Source: Streptomyces sp. Sge12
Lineage (GTDB): Bacteria > Actinomycetota > Actinomycetes > Streptomycetales > Streptomycetaceae
Direction of reading: 5' to 3'
Assembly (NCBI RefSeq): GCF_002080455.1
Contig: NZ_CP020555.1
Coordinates: forward strand, 558,001-622,000
DNA: 64,000 nt
In this document: one piece after another, positions 8,341 to 16,344 of the stretch
Position numbering within the stretch: position 1 is the stretch's first letter
How the letters are laid out: every line of letters begins with the position of its first letter
Program-made: the position numbers and the translations under genes
The notes under the pieces: generated by a model
Database searches by the model: none
What the model saw: the letters and a program-made list of their open reading frames with translations, nothing else
What the model was told of the DNA's origin: nothing

Positions 8341-9314
8341 CGGGACACACCCGGCTGCCGGGGCATGGCCAGGACGACGCGGCCGGTGGTGGCGCCGTCG
8401 GCGAGGCGCTGCACGGCGTCGGCGACGGCGGGGAGTGCGATGAGTTCGCTGATCAGGGGCTTGATGGTGCCTTCGGTGGCGAGGCGGGTCAGTTCGGCGT
8501 GGCAGGCGGCGATCGCGCCCGGGTCCTTGGCCGCGTAGAGGCCCCAGTGGAGGCCGAGGATCGCGTAGTTCTTGACGAGGGCGTGGTTGAGGGCGGGGGC
8601 GGGGATGTCGCCGCTCGCGAAGCCGACGACGACGATCCGGCCCTCGAAGGCCACGCACTTGGCGGAGGCGGTGTACGACGCACCGCCGACGGGGTCGTAG
8701 ACCACGTCGGCCCCGCGCCCGCCCGTGAACTCCTTGACCCGGGCGACGACGTCCTCCGTCGTACGGTCGATCACCAGGTCGCATCCGAGTTCCTCGGCGG
8801 TGCGCGCCTTGGCCTTGCCCCCGACCACCCCGATGACGGTGGCCCCGGCGGCCTTGCCGAGCTGGACGGCGGCGCTGCCGACCCCACCGGCGGCGGCGTG
8901 CACGAGGAGGGTCTCGCCCGGCTGGAGGCGTGCCCGGCGGTGCAGGCCGAACCAGCCGGTCTGGTATCCGATGTGCAGGGCCGCGGCCTCGGCGTCGTTC
9001 AGACTCTCGGGGGCGGGGAGCAGGGACCGCTCGGACGCGACCACGTACTCGGCGAAGCCGCCGTGGGGCAGGCTCGGGTTGGCGATGACGCGGCGGCCGT
9101 CGTCGGTGAGGCCGCAGATCTCGACGCCGGGGGTGAAGGGCAGCGGTGGGCGGATCTGGTACTGGCCGCGGACGAGCAGCGCGTCGGGGAAGTTGAGGTT
9201 CGCCGCGAGCACCTGCAGCCGCACCTCGCCCTCGCCCGGGACCGGCTCGGGAATCTCTTCGAGGCGCAGGGCCTCTCGGGGTTCGCCGGGGGTATGTACT
9301 CGCCATGCCTGCAT
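8337..9314 (-). CDS. NADPH:quinone oxidoreductase (MDR family)
   Basis: A 325-aa zinc-free medium-chain dehydrogenase/reductase of the quinone oxidoreductase or enoyl reductase type. The N-domain contains LAANLNFPDALLVRGQYQ, which lacks the catalytic-zinc cysteine; the Rossmann motif is VHAAAGGVGSAAVQLGKAAGA; VVYDPVGGASYTASAKCVAFEGRIVVVGF is typical of the family. It would reduce quinones or an enoyl thioester with NADPH. It is the first gene of the acyl-CoA operon, with a candidate promoter/operator at 9357-9373. Confidence 0.88.
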   Translation of the reverse strand: MQAWRVHTPGEPREALRLEEIPEPVPGEGEVRLQVLAANLNFPDALLVRGQYQIRPPLPFTPGVEICGLTDDGRRVIANPSLPHGGFAEYVVASERSLLPAPESLNDAEAAALHIGYQTGWFGLHRRARLQPGETLLVHAAAGGVGSAAVQLGKAAGATVIGVVGGKAKARTAEELGCDLVIDRTTEDVVARVKEFTGGRGADVVYDPVGGASYTASAKCVAFEGRIVVVGFASGDIPAPALNHALVKNYAILGLHWGLYAAKDPGAIAACHAELTRLATEGTIKPLISELIALPAVADAVQRLADGATTGRVVLAMPRQPGVSR

Positions 9315-9356
9315 CCGGGGCCTCCAGCCGCCGTCGGGGAACCACGCTCCGCGGGC

Positions 9357-9373
9357 ATACTAAGCAGTCGCTT
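9357..9373 (-). promoter_or_regulatory. -10 element and AAGC-N4-GCTT operator for the acyl-CoA operon
   Basis: On the minus strand a TAGTAT (-10-like) abuts the inverted repeat AAGC-AGTC-GCTT, 43-60 bases before the first gene. Such short inverted repeats are usual for TetR-family repressors of fatty-acid or steroid operons; no regulator gene lies next to it. Confidence 0.4.
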
Positions 9374-9524
9374 GCCTCCCTGGGAACCATCCGCCGGGTG
9401 CCGGGCCCCCGTAGCGCAACAACACGCGCCATTCAGGCCACATCCGTTTCAAGATCAGGCAATATGTGGCGTGCACGTGTCATGACTCAACGGGGAACAG
9501 CACCTGTCCAGGGGGGACCACTCC

Positions 9525-10667
9525 ATGAGAAGAAGCATGTCCGCGGCCGCAGCCGCAATCGTTCTGGCCGGCCTGATCACCGCGGCCGGCCCGGCCGTGG
9601 CGGCCGAAGCGGTCGGGGCCGTCGCGGCCGTCGAGGCGAAGTGCACGCCGAAGATCCAGGTGCTCGGCACGCTCGGGGACGAGTCGTACGTCCGCGACAT
9701 GCAGCGCAGCCAGGGCGTCTTCGACCTCGGTGCGGGCAACCTCGCCGTCGGCGCCTCCGGCTACAAGCCCGCCTACTGGACCGGCACCACGGTGCACCGG
9801 GTGCCGCTGACCGACCCGAACGCGTCGGGCCGGGTGGTCGCCGTCAACGCGCACGGCCTGATGGTGGGCGTCCTCCACGGCTCCGGCGTCCACTCCCTGT
9901 TCACCTACCAGGCGGGCGCTGCGGCGATCACGTTGCTGCCGGACAGCTACGCCTACGACGACGAGGCCGACGTCAATGACGCCGGGTACGTGGTGGCCCG
10001 CTCGGACAGCGGGCCCGGTGCCGTCTGGAAGGACGGCCAGAAGGTCCGCGAGCTGCCCGTCCCGGCCGACGCCGGCCCGGGGACCCTCATCACGATGGTC
10101 ACCGGCATCAACAACCACGGTGACATCCTCGGCATGGCCACGCAGGACTACGAGGTCCCCGAGACCGGCGCGCACCTGCAGGGCACCCACCCGGTGCTGT
10201 GGCCGGGGGACGGCGGCGCCGCCCGGCTGCTGGCTCCCACGATGAACGACAGCTACGTCCAAGACCTCGACGAGAGCGGCCGGATCGTCGGCTACGACTG
10301 GTCCGGACCGTGGCACGAGTACCGGACGTGGGTCTGGGAGCCCCCGGTCGGCGGTTCCGGCGCCTCTCCCGGGGGTCTCGGCTCGCACCCGTACGCCACG
10401 TTCGAGGCGATCAGCGCGACGACGAACCTCGCCGTCGGCACGGCGAAGTTCCACCCGGACGAGATGACCGTTCCGGACCAGGCCCTGCTGCGGGCCGGTT
10501 CCGGCCCGGTCAAGGCCCTGCCGCGGCTGGCCGCGGGCGGGGCGAGCATGGCCGATGCGGCCTCCGACGCCGACCGGGTCGGCGGGGCGGCCGTGAACGC
10601 GAAGGGCAAGCTCAAGCCGGTGATCTGGACCTGCGCGACCAAGCAGGCGTACAACCCGGGGAGTTAG
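9525..10667 (+). CDS. secreted HAF-repeat-like beta protein
   Basis: A 380-aa exported protein. The signal peptide is MRRSMSAAAAAIVLAGLITA, cleaved near VAAEA. The mature part repeats a short beta motif of the form (V/I)N-x-x-G-x-(V/I)-x-G with hydrophobic strands: AVNAHGLMVGVL, VNDAGYVVARS, INNHGDILGMA, LDESGRIVGYD. This matches the HAF (extracellular) repeat pattern found in secreted actinobacterial proteins and suggests a propeller or solenoid. A GGGGGGA ribosome-binding site precedes the ATG. No catalytic residues could be assigned. Confidence 0.72.
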   Translation: MRRSMSAAAAAIVLAGLITAAGPAVAAEAVGAVAAVEAKCTPKIQVLGTLGDESYVRDMQRSQGVFDLGAGNLAVGASGYKPAYWTGTTVHRVPLTDPNASGRVVAVNAHGLMVGVLHGSGVHSLFTYQAGAAAITLLPDSYAYDDEADVNDAGYVVARSDSGPGAVWKDGQKVRELPVPADAGPGTLITMVTGINNHGDILGMATQDYEVPETGAHLQGTHPVLWPGDGGAARLLAPTMNDSYVQDLDESGRIVGYDWSGPWHEYRTWVWEPPVGGSGASPGGLGSHPYATFEAISATTNLAVGTAKFHPDEMTVPDQALLRAGSGPVKALPRLAAGGASMADAASDADRVGGAAVNAKGKLKPVIWTCATKQAYNPGS

Positions 10668-10716
10668 GACGTCCCGGCCCGCCGGGGCCGGTCACCGTGC
10701 GGGCATGGTGATCTGA

Positions 10717-10741
10717 GCGCCCACACGCTATCGATGGGCGC
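10717..10741. promoter_or_regulatory. inverted repeat touching the SDR start codon
   Basis: GCGCCCA-N11-TGGGCGC forms a perfect 7-bp inverted repeat ending directly before the ATG at 10742. There is no Shine-Dalgarno sequence, so the gene may be leaderless and this may be an operator over the promoter. Inference. Confidence 0.35.
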
Positions 10742-11638
10742 ATGGAGAACCCTCTGCGCGGGCTGCCCGCGCCACCCGCGCTCGGCGCCGCCGCCCTGCC
10801 CCCCGGCACCTACACCGGGCAGGTGGTCCTCGTGACCGGCGGCGGCACCGGGCTGGGCAAGGCCATCGCGGCCGAATTCGCCCGGCTCGGCGCCGACGTG
10901 GTGATAGCGAGCCGGCGCGCCGAGCAGCTCAAGGCGGCGCGCGAGGAGCTGGCGGCCGTGCCCGGCGCGGGCCGGGTGGCGGCCGCCGTCTGCGACATCC
11001 GGGACCCCGAGCGGGTCGCGGAGGTCTTCGACGCGGCGCAGGCGGCCTTCGGCCTGCCGGACGTGCTGGTCAACAACGCGGCCGCGAACTTCCCCGCACC
11101 GGCGGAGGACCTCTCGCCGAACGCCTGGCGGGCGGTGGTCGACATCACCCTGACGGGCACGTGGTTCATGACCCGCGAGTTCGGCCGCCGGCACCTCACC
11201 GCGGGCACCCCCGGCTCGATCGTGAACATCGGCGCCTCGTACGCCTGGACGGGCGGGCCGGGGTTCGCCCACAGCTCCGCGGCGAAGGCCGGGGTGAAGA
11301 ACCTGGTGGAGACGCTCGCGGTCGAGTGGGGTCCGTACGGCATCCAGATCAACGGGCTGGTCCCCGGGCTCTTCCCGCACGCGGACATGACCGAGGACAT
11401 CCGAGGCGGCCTGGAGCGCGCCGCGCCCGACGCGAAGGACGCCCGGCAGCCCGCGCTGCGGGTCGGCGCGCCGCGCGAACTGGGCTGGGCCGCCACCTTC
11501 CTGGCCTCGCCGTACGCCCGGTTCATCACCGGGCACACGCTGGTGGTGGACGGGGCGAACTGGCAGCGCCGGTCGGTGGTCAACCCCGAGGTGGTCCCGG
11601 TCCGCACCCAGCTGGGCCGCGGCCCGTTCGCCCCCTAG
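10742..11638 (+). CDS. SDR-family oxidoreductase, 2,4-dienoyl-CoA reductase-like
   Basis: A 298-aa short-chain dehydrogenase with cofactor loop TGGGTGLG (residues 32-39) and NNAA at 111-114. Where classical SDRs have Tyr-x3-Lys, it has Ser178-SerAlaAla-Lys182, within AHSSAAKAGVKNLVETL. Loss of that tyrosine with retention of the lysine is a feature of 2,4-dienoyl-CoA reductases. R59-R60 after beta-2 suggests NADPH. A role in reducing unsaturated acyl-CoA fits the other beta-oxidation-type genes nearby, although it is not in their operon. The start has no visible ribosome-binding site. Confidence 0.85.
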   Translation: MENPLRGLPAPPALGAAALPPGTYTGQVVLVTGGGTGLGKAIAAEFARLGADVVIASRRAEQLKAAREELAAVPGAGRVAAAVCDIRDPERVAEVFDAAQAAFGLPDVLVNNAAANFPAPAEDLSPNAWRAVVDITLTGTWFMTREFGRRHLTAGTPGSIVNIGASYAWTGGPGFAHSSAAKAGVKNLVETLAVEWGPYGIQINGLVPGLFPHADMTEDIRGGLERAAPDAKDARQPALRVGAPRELGWAATFLASPYARFITGHTLVVDGANWQRRSVVNPEVVPVRTQLGRGPFAP

Positions 11639-11678
11639 CGGGTGGCTACCGGATCCTGCCGGGCATCGGCTACGGTCC

Positions 11679-12392
11679 ATGGCTGTGAACCGTACCGAGC
11701 GTCTGTACGCCCTGGTGGAGGAGTTACGCGCGGTCTCGCCCCGGCCGCGCAGCGCCCGGTGGCTCGCCGATCGCTTCGGCGTCAGCACCCGCACCATCGA
11801 GCGCGACCTCAGCGCCCTGCAGCAGTCCGGTGTGCCGCTCTACGCCGAACCGGGCCGCAGCGGCGGGTACGCGGTGGACAAGGACCACACCCTGCCGCCC
11901 CTGACCATCACCCCGGCCGAGGCGGCGGCCCTGGGCGTCGCCCTGCACGCGCTGTCCGGGACACCGTTCGCCGCGGATGCCCGCTCGGCGCTGCACAAGG
12001 TGTTCGCCGTCATGCCGCAGCGCGACCGGCAGGCAGCGCGCGAACTCGCCGCCCGGGTACGGCTCGCCGCGCATCCCGCTCTGCCGTCCGCGCTCCCGCA
12101 CACCCTGCGCGTGGCGCTCTCGAACCGCCGGCTGCTGCACCTGCGCCACGGCGACGCCCGGGGCGAGGTCACCGAGAGCACCGTGGAGCCCCTGGGCCTC
12201 CTCGGGGGCGACCACTGGTACCTCATCGGCTGGTGCCGGCTGCGCGACGCCGTACGGGACTTCCGCATCGACCGCATCCAGGAGGCGCGGGCCCTGGAGG
12301 AAACGGCGGAGCCGCGTCCGGTGGACCTGTCCGAACTGGACACGGCCGGACGGGATTTCGTCCCACTCGACGAACTCTATGGTTTCGCTTGA
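11679..12392 (+). CDS. YafY-type WYL-domain transcriptional regulator
   Basis: A 237-aa regulator. An N-terminal winged helix of the HTH_11/DeoR type (RTERLYALVEELRA, SARWLADRFGVSTRTIERDLSALQ) is followed by linker GVPLYAEPGRSGGYAV. The WYL ligand domain includes VEPLGLLGGDHWYLIGWCRLRDAVRDFRIDRI; the namesake triad appears as WYLIGWC. It starts 40 bases after the SDR gene on the same strand and precedes an NTF2-like gene by 94 bases, which may be its target. Confidence 0.88.
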   Translation: MAVNRTERLYALVEELRAVSPRPRSARWLADRFGVSTRTIERDLSALQQSGVPLYAEPGRSGGYAVDKDHTLPPLTITPAEAAALGVALHALSGTPFAADARSALHKVFAVMPQRDRQAARELAARVRLAAHPALPSALPHTLRVALSNRRLLHLRHGDARGEVTESTVEPLGLLGGDHWYLIGWCRLRDAVRDFRIDRIQEARALEETAEPRPVDLSELDTAGRDFVPLDELYGFA

Positions 12393-12486
12393 GCCTCCTC
12401 CCGGAGGGCTAAACACCGACAGGGGGCTGTCGCCCCGGGCCCGGAGTCTGGGTGACCACGAACCGACCATGGAAGGCACCTCACCC

Positions 12487-12918
12487 ATGTCTGTGACGAC
12501 GACCCCCGCCCTCGTTTCCGAAGCGCTGACCAGGGAGGCCGGTACCCGGCTGGTGGAGGGCTGGACGGCGCTCTGGAACGGAGACGTCGCCCTCGCCGAA
12601 CAGATCCTCGCCCCCGGCTTCCGGCTGCACTTCGCGGACGACTTCGACGGTACCGGCTCCGCCTACTCCTTCGGCCAGGAGGAACTGACGGCATTCATCT
12701 CGGCCAACAGCCTGGCCCTCACCGGCCTGACCTTCGCCGCGGAATCCGCGCCGCTGGTCGACTCCGAGCGCGGCGAGATGGCCTGCCGGTGGACCGAGAG
12801 CCACGCCGACGGCGACGGAGAGGTCGCCGTCAAGAGCGGCATCGACATGTTCGCCGTCACCGACGGCCGGATCTCCGCCGTGTGGTCGCTCACCGGCAAC
12901 CGCCGCTTCGCGGCCTGA
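12487..12918 (+). CDS. SnoaL/NTF2-like protein
   Basis: A 143-aa cone-fold protein. LVEGWTALWNGDVALAEQIL, the RLHFADDF strand, and the last strands (MACRWTESHADG, IDMFAVTDGRISAVWSLTGNRRF) match the SnoaL-like domain, whose members are small cyclases, isomerases or ligand binders. The start at 12487 follows GGAAGG. It lies downstream of the WYL regulator. No specific reaction can be inferred. Confidence 0.72.
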   Translation: MSVTTTPALVSEALTREAGTRLVEGWTALWNGDVALAEQILAPGFRLHFADDFDGTGSAYSFGQEELTAFISANSLALTGLTFAAESAPLVDSERGEMACRWTESHADGDGEVAVKSGIDMFAVTDGRISAVWSLTGNRRFAA

Positions 12919-13009
12919 GCAGCCTGCCCCGGGGGCTTCCCCCGGACCTCCTCCCCGGGCCGCCTCCCCCGGGCCGATCGATGTCAGTGGCCGGTGCGAG
13001 GATCGGGGC

Positions 13010-13813
13010 ATGTCTCTCGCCGAACTGACCCTCGACCGCTGGCGGTCGCTCGACCCGGCCACCGCCGCACGCATCGCACACGAGGCCGCCTCGCAGGTGG
13101 GCGGCCGGGTGGTGCTGCTCGACGCCGTCGAGCACCTGGGCGGTCCCCTGCACCGGGTACGCATCGAGCGCGAGGGGCAGGAGTTCGCCCTCGTACCCGG
13201 CGGGACGGTGCGGCTGGGGTTCGACCCGGACGCCTTCGTCCCGACGCCCGCGCAGAGCGCCGATTACGCCGAGAGCGCGGAGGAGGGGTACGGCTACGGC
13301 TGCCCCGACCTGACGTCGTATCTCGCCGATGTGCTGAGCCCGCCGCGCACCGCGACCCTGGCCACCGTGCTCATGGCCGTCGAGGACGAGGCCCTGACCG
13401 CATGCCCGGACGACATGCCGGCAGCCCTCGCGGCGCGCGGGCTGCGGATGCCGGGCGCCGACGAGTGGGAGCACGCCTGCGGGGCCGGGGCGGGCACCCT
13501 GTTCCGCTGGGGGAACGAGTGCCCCCTGGACCAGCCGTCGTACGGGGGCGGCGACGGCCCCCGGCACGAACCGAACGCCTTCGGGCTGCACATCGCCTAC
13601 GACAGCTACGGCACGGAGCTGAGCGGCGACCCGACCGCCGTGCACGGCGGTGACGGCGGCGAGGCCGTCTGCGGCGGATACGGCGACCTGCTCGGGTGGC
13701 TGCCGCTGGCCACCGCCAACCGCAATCCGTACGCGGCCGAGTTCACGTACGGCCCGGACGGCGTGGGCATGTACGAGGAGTTCTCGACGCGGCCGGTGCT
13801 CAGCCTCCGCTGA
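13010..13813 (+). CDS. SUMF1/FGE-like domain protein, function unknown
   Basis: A 267-aa protein. The N-half has an N-terminal helix followed by REGQEFALVPGGTVRLGFD, reminiscent of the opening of formylglycine-generating-enzyme domains. The C-half retains GLRMPGADEWEHACGAGAGTLFRWGNECP, a standard SUMF1 signature (RLPTEAEWEYAARGG type), and NAFGLHIAYDSYGTEL. The copper-binding cysteine pair and RGGS-like end are not recognisable, so it probably does not make formylglycine. Its last 14 bases overlap the end of the converging enoyl-CoA hydratase gene. Confidence 0.6.
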   Translation: MSLAELTLDRWRSLDPATAARIAHEAASQVGGRVVLLDAVEHLGGPLHRVRIEREGQEFALVPGGTVRLGFDPDAFVPTPAQSADYAESAEEGYGYGCPDLTSYLADVLSPPRTATLATVLMAVEDEALTACPDDMPAALAARGLRMPGADEWEHACGAGAGTLFRWGNECPLDQPSYGGGDGPRHEPNAFGLHIAYDSYGTELSGDPTAVHGGDGGEAVCGGYGDLLGWLPLATANRNPYAAEFTYGPDGVGMYEEFSTRPVLSLR

Positions 13814-14645
13814 AGTGCGGGGGCCGGCGGGCCGCCTTGGCCGCGTAGCCCTCGCGGCAGTCCTCCGAGGTGAGGGTCAGGGCCGCGGTCATCGCCACCC
13901 GGTCCAGGGCCGCGGGCAGGGCGGCATCGGCGTAGGCATCGACCGCCCGCTTGATGCCCTGGACCGCGAGGGGCGCGTTCGCGGCGATCTCCCGTGCCAC
14001 GGCGTACGCGGTGGAGTCCAGGTCATCGCCGGGGACGACCAGTTGGACCAGGTTGAGGCGCTGCGCCGTCCCCGCGTCGATCCGGCGGCCGGTCAGGGCC
14101 AGGTACTTGGCCCAGCCCGCACCCGCCTCGCGGGCGATACGGAGGTCACCGCCCGCGTCCACCGCCACCCCCAGCCCAGCCTCCGGCAGGGCGAAGACGG
14201 CGTCCTCGGCCGCCACCCGGACGTCGGCCATCAGCGCCAGCTCGAAGCCGAAGCCGAGGCAGTAGCCCTGGACGGCGGCCACCACCGGCTGCGGGAGTCG
14301 GGCGAGGACCGCGAACCGCTCGTGCACCCAGCGGATGCCCTCGTAGTAGTTGCGGGTGCGCTCCGCCGGGGATCCCCCGGTGATGGCGCCGCCCGGGGCG
14401 GTCACGTCGATGCCCGCGCAGAAGGCCCGGCCCTCGGCCCGCAGCAGCACCGCCCGGACATCCGCGTCGAAGCGGATCCGGTCCGCGAGCAGGCCGAGCT
14501 GACGGGTGGACTCCCAGCTCCAGCCGTTGAGTTTCTCCGGGCGGCACAGGGTCAGGACCGCGAGACCGTCCGCGACCTCCAGCCTGATGCGCTCCGCACC
14601 CTCCGCGATCTCCGTGGAGATGGTGTCGATCACCGTGTCCCGCAC
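13800..14645 (-). CDS. enoyl-CoA hydratase/isomerase family protein
   Basis: A 281-aa crotonase-fold protein. LTLCRPEKLNGWSWES, the oxyanion segment AFCAGIDVT, VAAVQGYCLGFGFELALMADVRVAAEDAVFALPEAGLGV and GWAKYLALTGRRIDA mark the family. Glu in the PEAGLG loop is conserved, whereas the first catalytic Glu in the GFGFE region lies one step off the canonical position, so hydratase, isomerase or hydrolase activity remains open. The GTG at 14645 has no clear ribosome-binding site. A 34-bp palindrome lies 13 bases upstream. Confidence 0.85.
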   Translation of the reverse strand: MRDTVIDTISTEIAEGAERIRLEVADGLAVLTLCRPEKLNGWSWESTRQLGLLADRIRFDADVRAVLLRAEGRAFCAGIDVTAPGGAITGGSPAERTRNYYEGIRWVHERFAVLARLPQPVVAAVQGYCLGFGFELALMADVRVAAEDAVFALPEAGLGVAVDAGGDLRIAREAGAGWAKYLALTGRRIDAGTAQRLNLVQLVVPGDDLDSTAYAVAREIAANAPLAVQGIKRAVDAYADAALPAALDRVAMTAALTLTSEDCREGYAAKAARRPPHFSGG

Positions 14646-14657
14646 CCCCGGCCCGCC

Positions 14658-14691
14658 GTCTGACGACTCATCAATTGACGAGTCGTCAGAC
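14658..14691. promoter_or_regulatory. 34-bp near-perfect palindromic operator
   Basis: From GTCTGACGACTC to its mirror GAGTCGTCAGAC around an AATT centre, 16 of 17 pairs match (only position 13 of the arm differs). It lies 13 bases upstream of the hydratase GTG and 14 bases past the stop of the PIG-L gene. Lack of a T-run and the length suggest a binding site for a TetR-like dimer pair; a terminator role for the upstream gene cannot be excluded. Confidence 0.6.
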
Positions 14692-14704
14692 TAGAGGTGG
14701 CCGG

Positions 14705-15466
14705 TCAGCGGGGGAAGACCTCGAACGGCACGGCGGGACGGCCGCCGAACCGGGCCGCCGCCTGCTGGGCGTTCCCGGTGAGGAAGGTGCGTACGTACTC
14801 CTCCGGGTCCTGGTCGGTGAGCACCTCGATGTACGCCTTGTGCTCCATCAGGGACTTCACCGAGCGCTCCAGCCCCGGGCCGGCGTCGGCCGCGTGCGTG
14901 GGCGTGCTGGATCCGGCGACCGCGACCCAGCGCACGCCGTCCCACGGCTGCAGTCCCTGCTCGATGAGCTCGGGGAAGATCCACCGGTTGCCGGCGTCAC
15001 CGGCCGCGTCCAGCACGGCCCGGCCGACGGCCTTGTGGTCGGGGGTGTTCCAGTAGCCGCCGCCCTGCGCACCGCCCCACGTGTCTCGGTGGTTGAGGGT
15101 GACGAGCAGCTCGGGGCGGTGCCGCCGGATCGCCGCGGCGATGTCCCGGCGCAGGCCGAGGCCGTACTCGATGACCCCGTCGTGGTAGTCCAGGAACTCC
15201 ACCTCGGACACCCCGACGACCGCGGCGCTCGCCCGCTGCTCCGCCTCGCGCAGCGGACCGCAGTCGGCGGGGGCGATGCTGTCGATGCCCGCCTCGCCGC
15301 GCGTGGCGAGGAGGTAGACGACCTCCCGGCCCCCGTCCGTCCAGTCCGCGACGGCCGCGGCGCACCCGTACTCCAGGTCGTCGGGGTGCGCGACCACGGC
15401 GAGGGCGCGCGTCCAGTCGGTGGGCATGGGCTGCAAAGTGTCCTGCTGGTCAGGTTGTTCGGTCAT
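14705..15466 (-). CDS. PIG-L/LmbE-family deacetylase
   Basis: A 253-aa zinc amidohydrolase. The metal motif is VVAHPDDLEYGC (H-P-D-D) followed by GGREVVYLLATRGEAG, and the distal histidine sits in TPDHKAVGRAVLDA. This is the family of MshB/Mca (mycothiol) and other N-acetyl-sugar deacetylases; the C-terminal half differs from the mycothiol enzymes, so the substrate is uncertain. It is divergent from the metallo-hydrolase gene, with only 18 bases between the two start codons. Confidence 0.86.
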   Translation of the reverse strand: MTEQPDQQDTLQPMPTDWTRALAVVAHPDDLEYGCAAAVADWTDGGREVVYLLATRGEAGIDSIAPADCGPLREAEQRASAAVVGVSEVEFLDYHDGVIEYGLGLRRDIAAAIRRHRPELLVTLNHRDTWGGAQGGGYWNTPDHKAVGRAVLDAAGDAGNRWIFPELIEQGLQPWDGVRWVAVAGSSTPTHAADAGPGLERSVKSLMEHKAYIEVLTDQDPEEYVRTFLTGNAQQAAARFGGRPAVPFEVFPR

Positions 15467-15484
15467 GTCTCGCACAATAGGCGA

Positions 15485-16303
15485 ATGGATCGACAGGGAC
15501 GGGTGGTGGCGCTGCTCGACGCCACCGGGATCTTCTTCGAGCCCGCCCGCGCCGCCTTTCCGGGGGCCGGCGAGGCGGCGTGGGCGCGGGCCGCGGAGCT
15601 GGACCCGGGCGCGTTCGGACCGGACGGGGCGTGGGCGCTGGATTTCCGGTGCTTCGCGATCGCCCGGCCCGGCGGCCGCTGGATTCTGGTGGACGCCGGG
15701 GTCGGGCCGGCCCGGTCCCCGGCCGCCGCCTGGGCCCCGGTGCCGGGGCGGCTGCCGGACGCCCTCGCGGTGACCGGTATCGCCCCGGCCGATGTGGAGG
15801 CGGTGGTGCTGACCCACCTTCACGAGGACCACGCGGGATGGTCGTCGGGGGACGACGGGGAACCGTTCTTCCCGGAGGCCCGGTACGTGGTGCAGCGCGC
15901 GGAGGTGGCCGCGCTGGACCGGGCGGACCCGGTGTGGGACTGGACGGTGGCGCCGCTGCGAGCGCGCGGCCGATTGCACGAGGTCGACGGTGTCCACCGG
16001 CTGGCGCCCGGCATCACCCTGCTGCCGACGCCCGGACACACGCCGGGGCACCAGTCGGTGCTGGTGGACCAGGGGGACGGGGCCCGCGACGTGGTGGTCA
16101 CCGGGGACGTACTGGTCCACGCGGTGCAGCTGGGCGACCCGGCGGTGCCGTACTCCCACGAGCGCGACCGGGACACCGCCCGCGCCTCCCGCCGGGCCCT
16201 GCTGGACCGGGCGAGGGAGCGCGGCGCCCTTCTCGCCACCGCACACCTGACCCGCGCCTTCATCGAGCCGCCCCCGGAGACGACAGCGGGCCGGCGCCCC
16301 TGA
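15485..16303 (+). CDS. metallo-beta-lactamase-fold hydrolase
   Basis: A 272-aa MBL-fold protein. The metal site includes THLHEDHAGW (HxHxDH), PTPGHTPGHQSVLV, VVTGDVLVH and a late ATAHL histidine. The layout resembles AttM/AhlD-like lactonases and related quorum-quenching or thioester hydrolases, but no substrate is proven. The stop codon TGA falls in the loop of the terminator hairpin. It starts 18 bases from the divergent PIG-L gene, so both promoters must overlap or the mRNAs be leaderless. Confidence 0.86.
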   Translation: MDRQGRVVALLDATGIFFEPARAAFPGAGEAAWARAAELDPGAFGPDGAWALDFRCFAIARPGGRWILVDAGVGPARSPAAAWAPVPGRLPDALAVTGIAPADVEAVVLTHLHEDHAGWSSGDDGEPFFPEARYVVQRAEVAALDRADPVWDWTVAPLRARGRLHEVDGVHRLAPGITLLPTPGHTPGHQSVLVDQGDGARDVVVTGDVLVHAVQLGDPAVPYSHERDRDTARASRRALLDRARERGALLATAHLTRAFIEPPPETTAGRRP

Positions 16304-16320
16304 ACGGGGGCGCCGGCCCG
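16287..16320. terminator. bidirectional terminator containing a stop codon in its loop
   Basis: A 14-bp stem (arm CGGGCCGGCGCCCC) closes a short loop that contains the TGA of the metallo-hydrolase gene (16301-16303). It lies between converging genes and would serve both. Confidence 0.75.
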
Positions 16321-16344
16321 TCCGGTCGACGTGGGATCAGCCGA

